From the NCBI GenBank assembly GCA_035701115.1, contig DASSOA010000149.1:1-13394 (forward strand): DNA of 13,394 nucleotides, written 5' to 3'. Positions within the stretch are counted from its first letter, which is position 1. Each line of letters starts with the position of its first letter. The stretch comes from DASSKW01 sp035701115. Lineage in GTDB: Bacteria > Pseudomonadota > Gammaproteobacteria > Natronospirales > REEB76. Below are positions 7,590-13,394 of the stretch, piece by piece. Below the pieces are notes generated by a model. The model saw only the letters and a program-made list of their open reading frames with translations. It did no database searches and was not told the DNA's origin. Made by a program: the position numbers and the translations under genes.

Positions 7590-8325
7590 CGGTGTGCTCA
7601 CGTTTCAGATTCACCACAATCCAGATCACTGCCAGCGCTGCGGCAAGCGCAAACCACTGCAGTGCGTATGCCAGATGCCGGACCGGCGGAAAGCCCACGT
7701 CCGGCTGCCAATCGCGCACAAACCCGTCCGGCTGCCCTGCGTCCAGCAACACCACCGGACGTGCCAGCCCTGTGCCGTAAAGTTTGCGCAGGGTTTCGTA
7801 GCGCGGGTAAAGCAGAATCTTCGGCCAGCCGTCGGGAATCGTTTCCTTTCCCAGACGGATTCCCGGAACCGGCAGAATACCGACCACGCCCTCAATCGTC
7901 CGGGTCGTGTCCGCAACCGTTATTGCCGGCGCCAGACTGCTGTCGCTGGCCGGCCGGGCAAGCCAGCCGCGGTCCACGATCACCGTGCGCCGCCCCGATT
8001 CAAGTACGAATGGCGTCAGCACTTCGTAGCCGTTGGCATCGTCATGCTGCATGTCCTGCAGCAGTACCTGACGGGCGGCATCGTAATGACCTTTGGCCTC
8101 GACGTGCCGATAGCGCGTCAGAGCCGAATCGTCCGTGCTGCCCAGCGTTTGCCCGAGATCGAGCGGCGGCAGTTTTTCGCTGTGACTGTATTGCTGCAAC
8201 AATGCGCGCTTGTAATCCGCACGATGCAGCTGCCAGATTCCAAGCCGGATCAGGATCGCAAACATGACGACGGCTGCCAGCGTTGGCCATAGAGTGGGAC
8301 GGAAGCGCCAATTGCCCAGGTTCAT
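7567..8325 (-). CDS. SURF1 family cytochrome oxidase assembly protein
   Basis: SURF1 (Shy1) protein, needed for efficient heme a insertion into subunit I. The 252-residue product has the family's two-helix layout. The N-terminal segment FRPTLWPTLAAVVMFAILIR is followed by LGIWQLHRADYKRALL (28-43), matching the SURF1 LGxWQxxR-x-K signature. A soluble periplasmic domain of about 170 residues includes VIVDRGWLA, the conserved G-W near the centre, and a C-terminal helix (HLAYALQWFALAAALAVIWI) follows. The ATG at 8325 has no good Shine-Dalgarno. It is the first minus-strand gene after the DUF2909 gene, whose start is only 42 bp away in the opposite direction, so the surf1-ctaB unit probably has its own promoter there. 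The 3' end overlaps the Sco-like gene. Confidence 0.95.
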   Translation of the reverse strand: MNLGNWRFRPTLWPTLAAVVMFAILIRLGIWQLHRADYKRALLQQYSHSEKLPPLDLGQTLGSTDDSALTRYRHVEAKGHYDAARQVLLQDMQHDDANGYEVLTPFVLESGRRTVIVDRGWLARPASDSSLAPAITVADTTRTIEGVVGILPVPGIRLGKETIPDGWPKILLYPRYETLRKLYGTGLARPVVLLDAGQPDGFVRDWQPDVGFPPVRHLAYALQWFALAAALAVIWIVVNLKREHTDGKHERK

Positions 8326-8367
8326 GTCGCGTGTTAACGTGAATCAGTTGTTTCAAGGTACCAAGCA

Positions 8368-8583
8368 ATGATTGCCGATATCTTTGTCATCGTCGTGCTG
8401 CTGGTAATCGTCGGCAGCCTGTTCTCGGGTCTGTTCTACATGCTGAAGGACCGCGGTGCATCCACTCGTGCGGTCAAGGCGCTGACGGTGCGCATCGCAC
8501 TGTCGCTGCTGCTGTTCGCGATGCTCATGATCGGTTACTGGACCGGACTGCTGCACCCGCACGGCCTGATGCCGCACCGCTGA
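8368..8583 (+). CDS. DUF2909 family two-helix membrane protein
   Basis: Small membrane protein of 71 residues with two hydrophobic helices, about 3-25 and 42-62, and a short basic loop (KDRGASTRAVKALTVR) between them. Length, the arginine-rich LTVRIALS entry to helix 2 and location between ctaE and surf1 fit the DUF2909 (twin transmembrane protein) family known from gammaproteobacterial oxidase clusters. No function is established; help in oxidase assembly is inferred from context alone. It runs opposite to every neighbouring oxidase gene, divergent from surf1 and convergent with ctaE. The ATG at 8368 has only AAGG about 10 nt upstream as a ribosome site. Confidence 0.85.
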   Translation: MIADIFVIVVLLVIVGSLFSGLFYMLKDRGASTRAVKALTVRIALSLLLFAMLMIGYWTGLLHPHGLMPHR

Positions 8584-8611
8584 AATTGCGATCCAACGAC
8601 CGGTAACAGGT

Positions 8612-8638
8612 AAAACGCCGCACAAGGTGCGGCGCTTT
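8612..8638. terminator. Likely bidirectional terminator between DUF2909 gene and ctaE
   Basis: CGCCGCAC (8616-8623) pairs perfectly with GTGCGGCG (8627-8634) around a 3-nt loop, flanked by AAAA (8612-8615) and TTT (8636-8638). It lies between convergent stop codons at 8583 and 8672. T-runs are short, so termination may be incomplete, somewhat better for the minus strand (TTTT). Confidence 0.8.
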
Positions 8639-8671
8639 ACTGTGCAATTGACTCAACTCCGTTATGCGGGC

Positions 8672-9547
8672 TTACAGCCAGTACACGAAGATGTACAGAC
8701 CCAGCCACACCACGTCCACGAAGTGCCAGTACCATGACACCGCTTCAAATGCGAAATGGTGATCTGGCTTGAAGTGGCCTTTCAGCGAACGGAACAGGAT
8801 CACCGTCAGCATGATGGCGCCGATGGTCACGTGCAGACCGTGGAACCCCGTAAGCATGAAGAACGTGGAACCATAGATACCGCTGCCCAGCGTGAGATGC
8901 TGTTTGGTGTAGGCATCAATGTATTCGTGGGCCTGCAACGCCACGAATGAAAAGCCCAGAATGATGGTAAACAGCAGGAACCAACACAGCTTCTTGCGGT
9001 TGCCTTCCTTCAGACCCCAGTGCGCGATGGTTACCGTGAGACCGCTGGTGAGAAGAATCAGCGTATTCAGCGCGGCAATACCCGTGGCCTTCATCGCTTC
9101 AAAGTCACCGCCGACGTTGCCGGGGCCATTGGAAGGCCAGGCCGGTTCATAGCCTTTCCACAGCAGCAGGTTGGTGAACAGCGCGTTGCTGCTGCCACCC
9201 AGCCAGGGCTGCACAAACATGCGGGCAAAGAACAGGGCACCGAAGAACGCACCGAAGAACATGACTTCGGAAAAGATGAACCAGCTCATGCCCCAGCGGA
9301 ACGAACGGTCAACCTGGGCGTTGTAAACACCGCTCTCGCTCTCGCGGATGACGGTGCCGAACCAGCCGAACATCATGAACAGGACCACAAGCAGTCCGAT
9401 GACGAACAGAACCTTGCCGAATGCCATCCCTTCCAGCCACGTTCCGGCACCGAACATGGTGATGAACAGCCCGATGGAGCCGATGATCGGCCATTGCGTT
9501 CCGTGCGGAACGTAATAGTGGTTACCGGCGTGTGCTTCTGCTGACAT
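8672..9547 (-). CDS. ctaE: Cytochrome c oxidase subunit III
   Basis: Core membrane subunit III, which binds subunit I, stabilises the catalytic core and supports proton uptake at the D channel. The 291-residue product starts with the typical HYYVPHGTQWPIIGS and contains the conserved acidic helix WFIFSEVMFFGAFFGALF (Glu94, matching Glu90 of bovine subunit III). Later come ESESGVYNAQVDRSFRWGM, TGFHGLHVTIGAIML and the C-terminal VSWYWHFVDVVWLGLYIFVYW, all hallmarks of COX3. The ATG at 9547 has GGGAGA upstream. It lies 162 bp after the small membrane protein gene, where a ctaG gene is usually found. It ends before the convergent terminator. Confidence 0.97.
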   Translation of the reverse strand: MSAEAHAGNHYYVPHGTQWPIIGSIGLFITMFGAGTWLEGMAFGKVLFVIGLLVVLFMMFGWFGTVIRESESGVYNAQVDRSFRWGMSWFIFSEVMFFGAFFGALFFARMFVQPWLGGSSNALFTNLLLWKGYEPAWPSNGPGNVGGDFEAMKATGIAALNTLILLTSGLTVTIAHWGLKEGNRKKLCWFLLFTIILGFSFVALQAHEYIDAYTKQHLTLGSGIYGSTFFMLTGFHGLHVTIGAIMLTVILFRSLKGHFKPDHHFAFEAVSWYWHFVDVVWLGLYIFVYWL

Positions 9548-9709
9548 TTGATGTGTCTCCCGTTTCAGGCAATCTGGTGTCCGTGTCCGGACGTCAATTC
9601 AGGATCCGAAAGGTATCCCCGTTTATGGCAGCGCAAATCCGCCGTGTCTTACCAACAAACGCTTCGGCGTCGATGTCGGCGTCAACATTCCGCACGCTGC
9701 GTCCCATAC
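9548..9709 (-). other. Non-coding gap where ctaG/cox11 is usually found
   Basis: The 162 bp between the small membrane protein gene and ctaE holds no credible gene. In many proteobacterial oxidase clusters the CuB-insertion factor CtaG (Cox11) sits exactly here. I translated the three minus-strand frames and saw no CtaG-like segment. Only the ctaE ribosome site near the right end of the transcript and weak small hairpins are visible. Confidence 0.6.
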
Positions 9710-9844
9710 CTACAAAACATGCCGCCAATGCACAAAACAGAAAATCGCGGCATAGAAAAGCAGCGCCACAATCGCGAAGACCAGCGCCGTCCGGCGCGCA
9801 CGGCGCCGGTTCCGGGCCAGTTCGGAATCGTTTTCCATACTCAT
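9710..9844 (-). CDS. Small single-span membrane protein of the cytochrome oxidase cluster (44 aa)
   Basis: An open frame starts ATG at 9844 (second ATG at 9838) and stops TAG at 9710. The 44 residues begin with a short polar stretch (MSMENDSELARN), then a basic patch (RRRARR), then one transmembrane helix about 19-38 (TALVFAIVALLFYAAIFCFV), ending HWRHVL. Positive charges before the helix predict an N-in, C-out topology. It lies 27 bp after ctaD on the same strand, with no other gene in the interval. Betaproteobacterial and gammaproteobacterial clusters often carry a similarly tiny one-helix protein just after ctaD, annotated cytochrome oxidase small assembly protein; this is probably its counterpart, though similarity was not searched. 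No clear Shine-Dalgarno is seen, so translation may depend on ctaD. Confidence 0.72.
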   Translation of the reverse strand: MSMENDSELARNRRRARRTALVFAIVALLFYAAIFCFVHWRHVL

Positions 9845-9871
9845 GCTGCTGACCGAAGCGTCAGCCACACA

Positions 9872-11476
9872 TCAGTCCTGACGGTACGGATGTGCCCACA
9901 CAGCCGAAGCGGGTGGCGGTTCGCTGAAGCTGTGATAGGGCGCCGGCGACGGCAGTGTCCATTCCAGACCACGCGCGCCTTCCCAGGCGCGTGCTTCGGC
10001 TTTCTTGCCGCCGCGAACGCACAGGATAACCACGGCCACAAACAGCAACTGCGATGCGCCGAACACGAATCCGCCGATGGACGCGACCATGTTGAGGTCG
10101 GTGAACTGCACCGGATAGTCCGGAATACGGCGCGGCATGCCGGCCAGACCCAGGAAGTGCATCGGGAAGAACAGCACGTTCACCGAAATCACGCTCAACC
10201 AGAAATGCCACTTGCCGAGCGTTTCGTTGTACATGTGGCCGGTCCACTTGGGCAGCCAGTAGTACACACCCGCCATGATGGCGAACGCGGCGCCGGTCAC
10301 CAGCACGTAGTGGAAGTGCGCCACCACGAAATAGGTCTGGTGATACTGGTAGTCGGCCGGCACCAGCGCCAGCATGACGCCGGAGAAGCCGCCGATGGTG
10401 AACAGAAACACGAATGCAATCGCAAACAGCATCGGCGTTTCAAACGTCAGCGAGCCACGCCACATGGTGGCCAGCCAGTTGAACACCTTCACGCCGGTGG
10501 GTACCGCGATCAGCATGGTGCTGAACATGAAGAACAGCTCGGCGGCCAGCGGCATGCCGACCGTGAACATGTGATGCGCCCACACGATGAACGACAGGAA
10601 CGCAATGGACGCCACCGCGTACACCATCGAGTCATAGCCGAACAGCGGTTTGCGCGAGAACGTCGAAATGACTTCCGAGATGATGCCGAAAGCCGGCAGA
10701 ATCATGATGTACACCTCGGGATGCCCGAAGAACCAGAATACGTGCTGGTAGAGCACCGGGTCGCCGCCACCGGCGGCATTGAAGAAGCTGGTGCCAAAAT
10801 AGCGATCGGTCAGCATCATGGTCACCGCGCCCGCCAACACCGGCATCACCGCAATCAGAAGATAGGCGGTAATCAGCCAGCACCAGACGAACATCGGCAT
10901 CTTCATCAGCGGCATGTCCTTGGAGCGCAGGTTCAGGATGGTGGCGATCACGTTGATCGCGCCCATCACCGACGAGATACCCATCAGGTGCACCGCAAAG
11001 ATTACAAACGGAAAGGCCATGCCGGTCTGCAGCATCAGCGGCGGATACATGGTCCAGCCGCCCGCCGGGCCGCCGCCGGGCATGAAGATCGTGGACAACA
11101 TCAGCAGGAACGCAAATGGCAGCAGCCAGAAGCTCCAGTTGTTCATGCGCGGCAACGCCATGTCCGGCGCACCGATCATCATCGGAATCATCCAGTTGGC
11201 CAGGCCGACGAAGGCCGGCATGATCGCGCCGAAAATCATGATCAGCGCGTGCATGGTGGTCATTTCATTGAAAAACAGCGGATCGACCAGCTGCATGCCG
11301 GGCTTGAACAGTTCGGCACGGATCACCATGGCGAAGCTGCCGCCGACGAAGAACATCAGCAGACTGAAGAACAGGTACAGGGTACCGATGTCCTTGTGAT
11401 TGGTGGTGGAGATCCAGCGCCAGATGCCGGACGGATGTTCGGCGTGGTGCTCGTGGGCTACGGCTGTGTTGCTCAT
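9872..11476 (-). CDS. ctaD: Cytochrome c oxidase subunit I (aa3-type)
   Basis: Catalytic heme-copper subunit that reduces oxygen to water and pumps protons. The 534-residue product has about 12 helices and all expected ligands: His76 (TMHALIM) and His389 for heme a, His387 (VVAHFHY) for heme a3, and His252, His301 and His302 for CuB, with Tyr256 in HPEVY placed to crosslink His252. Proton-path residues are present: Asp105 (APDMALPRMNN) and Glu254 for the D channel, Lys330 (VPTGVKVFNW) for the K channel. It is therefore an A-family, pumping oxidase. The ATG at 11476 has AGGAGA (11484-11489) with a 7-nt spacer and lies 23 bp after ctaC. The small membrane protein gene follows. Confidence 0.98.
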   Translation of the reverse strand: MSNTAVAHEHHAEHPSGIWRWISTTNHKDIGTLYLFFSLLMFFVGGSFAMVIRAELFKPGMQLVDPLFFNEMTTMHALIMIFGAIMPAFVGLANWMIPMMIGAPDMALPRMNNWSFWLLPFAFLLMLSTIFMPGGGPAGGWTMYPPLMLQTGMAFPFVIFAVHLMGISSVMGAINVIATILNLRSKDMPLMKMPMFVWCWLITAYLLIAVMPVLAGAVTMMLTDRYFGTSFFNAAGGGDPVLYQHVFWFFGHPEVYIMILPAFGIISEVISTFSRKPLFGYDSMVYAVASIAFLSFIVWAHHMFTVGMPLAAELFFMFSTMLIAVPTGVKVFNWLATMWRGSLTFETPMLFAIAFVFLFTIGGFSGVMLALVPADYQYHQTYFVVAHFHYVLVTGAAFAIMAGVYYWLPKWTGHMYNETLGKWHFWLSVISVNVLFFPMHFLGLAGMPRRIPDYPVQFTDLNMVASIGGFVFGASQLLFVAVVILCVRGGKKAEARAWEGARGLEWTLPSPAPYHSFSEPPPASAVWAHPYRQD

Positions 11477-11499
11477 CTGAGTCTCTCCTGCTGATACTT

Positions 11500-12813
11500 T
11501 TAACGTGCCGCCTTGATCTGCGCCGGCGTCACGAGGTCCCCGGTGTGATTACCGAAGGCGTTGCGTTCATAGGTAATAACGGCCGCAAGGTCATCGTCTT
11601 TGAGCATGTTGCCCCAGGCCGGCATGATGCCCTTGCCGTGCAGCACCAGCGCGATGTGCGCCGCCAGCGGACCGTTCGGTACGCTGCCGCCTGCGATTGC
11701 CTTGGCGCCGATGGCCGGGTTGCCCTTGCCGTCTGCCATGTGGCAGCTGGCGCAGTTCTGGTCATAGACCTGCTTGCCACGCGCCATGGCGACTTTCATG
11801 GTCCAGTTTGACGACGCCTTCGGGGCCGGGGCCGCGGCAGTTTTTGCCGGTTCGGCCGGCTGGGCAGCCGGGGCCGGAGCGGCGGCGGGTGTGGCACCAG
11901 TGGTCGGCGCGTTGAAGTTGAGCTGCGCCGGTGCGAACGTGACCGGGCTGCCGTTCTGCTCAGGCTGCAGCGTCTGCGGATTGATGTAAGCGCCACCGCC
12001 CGCTTTCACGGCGGCGACCCACTTCTGGTAATCGTCAGGGCTTTCCGCCACCACAACGATCGGCATGAAGCCGTGCCAGCGACCGCACAACTCGGTGCAA
12101 CCACCGCGATAGGTCCCCGGTTTTTCCACTTCGATCCAGGCCTGGTTCACGAAGCCCGGAATCGCGTCGGTTTTTTCCGCGAAGTCGGGCACGTACCACG
12201 AATGAATCACGTCATCCGAAGTGATCAGCAGGCGAATCTTTTTGCCGGTCGGAATCACCATCGGGTGATCAACGTCGCGCAGATAATGCGGCACGCTTCT
12301 GGGATCAATGCCGGAATCCAGACGGCTGGCCTTCTCGCTGTCGGCGGCCAGCATGCTGAAATAGCTGAACCCGTCCTGCAGGTAATCGTACTGCCATTTC
12401 CACTGGTAGCCGGTGATCTTCACCGTCATATCGGGATCGCTGGTGTTGTAGATGCGCACCAGACCCTTGGCCGCCGGAATCGCCAGCCCGATCAGGATGA
12501 CGAACGGAATGATGGTCCAGGTGACTTCGAAAAAAGTGCTGTCGTGGAAATGCGCTGCCTGGTGGCCGGCCGCCTTGCGATGGAAGATGATCGACCAGAT
12601 CATCAATCCGAACACCACCACACCGATGACCACGCAGACCCACAGCACGAACATGTGAATCCAGTACACATCGTGGCTGATCGGGGTCACGCCCCGAGGC
12701 ATGTTGAGCCCCGAATAGGTACTCGGACCCGCAGCAAATGCCGCGCCGGACATGAATGTCAGCGCCGCGATCACAGTCGCGCGCAAGGCGTTCCTGAACG
12801 TGTTGATGGTCAT
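11500..12813 (-). CDS. ctaC: Cytochrome c oxidase subunit II with fused C-terminal cytochrome c
   Basis: Electron-entry subunit. The 437-residue product has a signal peptide (cleavage likely after AAFA, residue 27), two transmembrane helices (about 53-76 and 98-116), the aromatic GYQWKWQYDY (135-144) and a CuA domain with His204, Cys239, Glu241, Cys243, His247 and Met250 (CTELCGRWHGFM). An Ala/Pro-rich linker (about 302-333) joins it to a cytochrome c domain with CASCH (Cys354, Cys357, His358) and probable axial Met397 (GIMPAW). This is the caa3-type layout, in which the fused heme accepts electrons for CuA. The ATG at 12813 is supported by AGGAGAAG (12821-12828) and by the signal peptide; the open frame extends to 12858 but without such support. 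Confidence 0.97.
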   Translation of the reverse strand: MTINTFRNALRATVIAALTFMSGAAFAAGPSTYSGLNMPRGVTPISHDVYWIHMFVLWVCVVIGVVVFGLMIWSIIFHRKAAGHQAAHFHDSTFFEVTWTIIPFVILIGLAIPAAKGLVRIYNTSDPDMTVKITGYQWKWQYDYLQDGFSYFSMLAADSEKASRLDSGIDPRSVPHYLRDVDHPMVIPTGKKIRLLITSDDVIHSWYVPDFAEKTDAIPGFVNQAWIEVEKPGTYRGGCTELCGRWHGFMPIVVVAESPDDYQKWVAAVKAGGGAYINPQTLQPEQNGSPVTFAPAQLNFNAPTTGATPAAAPAPAAQPAEPAKTAAAPAPKASSNWTMKVAMARGKQVYDQNCASCHMADGKGNPAIGAKAIAGGSVPNGPLAAHIALVLHGKGIMPAWGNMLKDDDLAAVITYERNAFGNHTGDLVTPAQIKAAR

Positions 12814-12820
12814 GCGTACT

Positions 12821-12828
12821 CTTCTCCT
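12821..12828 (-). promoter_or_regulatory. Shine-Dalgarno deciding the ctaC start
   Basis: On the minus strand AGGAGAAG lies 7 nt before the ATG at 12813. It fixes that ATG, which also puts the signal peptide at the very N-terminus. Confidence 0.8.
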
Positions 12829-12854
12829 GATGGAAATCATTCTGCCGCTAGCTT

Positions 12855-13346
12855 TCAAACCGGGCCCGCATTCCCCACGGGGCCAACCAGACTGGCCAGT
12901 CGTTGTTCCAGCCGGTCGCGTTCACTTTCCGTAAGACAGCTCCCTACTTCACATTCCCGGCCATGGGAACGAATGAAGACCCGGCGGGCATGCAGCCTCG
13001 CGTCGGGTACTTTTACCACCACCCGGGCCCAGTAGCGGTTGAATTCGAAATGTTCGTGGCGGCGGCCGAAGTCCTTGTCTACGATCAGCCTGTCATCGGT
13101 CACCACTATCTGTTCACCGTTGCCTGCCCGCAGCGAACAAATCGCCTGACAAATACCCAGCCAAGCCAGTTCCAGTACCGCGTAGACCAGCACCGGCCAG
13201 AATCCCTGCCAGGCAAACCACACTGCAAGCGCCAGCGTGACGGCGGCAATGCTGCCGTAAAAAAGCCACAAGCCCTTCTTGGACAGTGAGCGGTTCGGGA
13301 CCATTACGATGCGCTGGGAAGCCGCATCGGGCTCGATTGCCAACAT
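12855..13346 (-). CDS. DUF2244 domain-containing membrane protein
   Basis: Membrane protein of 163 residues from ATG 13346. It opens with the DUF2244-type PNRSLSKKG (17-25) followed by two adjacent helices (about 25-47 and 50-70). A soluble cytoplasmic domain follows, with VVTDDRLIVDKDFG and a WARVVVKVPDARLHARRVFIRSHGRECEVG stretch of beta-strand character that ends in an acidic helix (TESERDRLEQRL). DUF2244 genes often precede ctaC in proteobacterial oxidase clusters; the function is unknown and an assembly role is inferred from context. The frame continues to a GTG at 13382 and the start could lie there, but ATG 13346 gives the more usual length. It lies 41 bp before ctaC and is probably the first gene of this unit within the window. 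Confidence 0.85.
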   Translation of the reverse strand: MLAIEPDAASQRIVMVPNRSLSKKGLWLFYGSIAAVTLALAVWFAWQGFWPVLVYAVLELAWLGICQAICSLRAGNGEQIVVTDDRLIVDKDFGRRHEHFEFNRYWARVVVKVPDARLHARRVFIRSHGRECEVGSCLTESERDRLEQRLASLVGPVGNAGPV

Positions 13347-13394
13347 GCTCGCAACCACCCCGCGGCACGCGCCGCTGTGCACCTTGCGGGGACT

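Noticed and set aside
6211..8292. Long plus-strand frames opposite ctaA, the Sco-like gene and surf1 (up to 358 codons)
   Set aside because: Antisense shadows with Arg, Gln and His-rich composition and no domain. The minus-strand genes have clear motifs and tight spacing.
9579..9618. Small hairpins in the ctaD-ctaE gap: a 5-bp stem at 9579-9592 and a bulged 6-bp stem at 9602-9618
   Set aside because: Too short, and neither is followed by a T-run on the transcribed strand, so I do not call a terminator.
9664..9683. Two copies of TCGGCGTC 12 bp apart in the ctaD-ctaE gap
   Set aside because: Only 8 bp, two copies, in GC-rich sequence. No array or binding-site pattern continues.
9594..9707. 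Minus-strand ATG frame of 37 codons between the small membrane protein gene and ctaE
   Set aside because: The product is polar with no helix, no ribosome site and no similarity that I recognise to CtaG or another oxidase factor. Chance is the simpler explanation.
9548..11494. Plus-strand open frame of 648 codons opposite ctaD
   Set aside because: It is the antisense shadow of ctaD. Its translation is rich in His, Gln and Arg with no recognisable domain, while the minus strand encodes a complete subunit I with every ligand.

Overview
The window is high-GC proteobacterial chromosome, most likely from an aerobic gammaproteobacterium. The evidence is a Pla-1/cef-type lipase, the ftsY-ftsE-ftsX-rpoH order, and a cytochrome oxidase cluster that carries the DUF2244, DUF2909, SURF1 and Sco-like accessory genes known from pseudomonads and xanthomonads. 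I cannot name the genus. There are no mobile elements, tRNAs, rRNAs or CRISPR arrays, and gene density is high.

Left part (1-4990), plus strand. The 3' part of a secreted lipase/esterase ends at a strong terminator. It is followed by ftsY (SRP receptor), ftsE and ftsX (divisome ABC complex), which overlap each other. After a 110-bp gap comes rpoH (heat-shock sigma factor). That gap is the most interesting non-coding DNA here. It holds a near-perfect CIRCE operator (9-nt arm, 9-nt spacer, 9-nt arm, one arm mismatch) interleaved with a sigma-E-like promoter and an extended -10 sigma-70-like promoter, and then a full Shine-Dalgarno. This suggests that HrcA represses, and envelope stress activates, transcription of the heat-shock sigma factor.

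Right part (5008-13394), almost all minus strand, converging on rpoH at a bidirectional terminator. Read in the direction of transcription it runs DUF2244 membrane protein, ctaC (CuA subunit II with a fused cytochrome c), ctaD (subunit I), an unlisted 44-codon single-span membrane protein, ctaE (subunit III), then surf1, a Sco-like membrane-anchored protein, ctaA (heme A synthase) and ctaB (heme O synthase). A two-helix DUF2909 gene lies on the plus strand between ctaE and surf1, so the cluster is probably two transcription units. Together these genes make an aa3/caa3-type oxidase, its heme A, and some of its assembly factors. The CuB-insertion factor ctaG/cox11, usually found between ctaD and ctaE, is absent; a 162-bp non-coding gap sits there instead.

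Gene identities rest on motifs read directly from the translations. Promoter and operator calls are pattern matches. Claims about what is usual in relatives come from general knowledge and were not searched.
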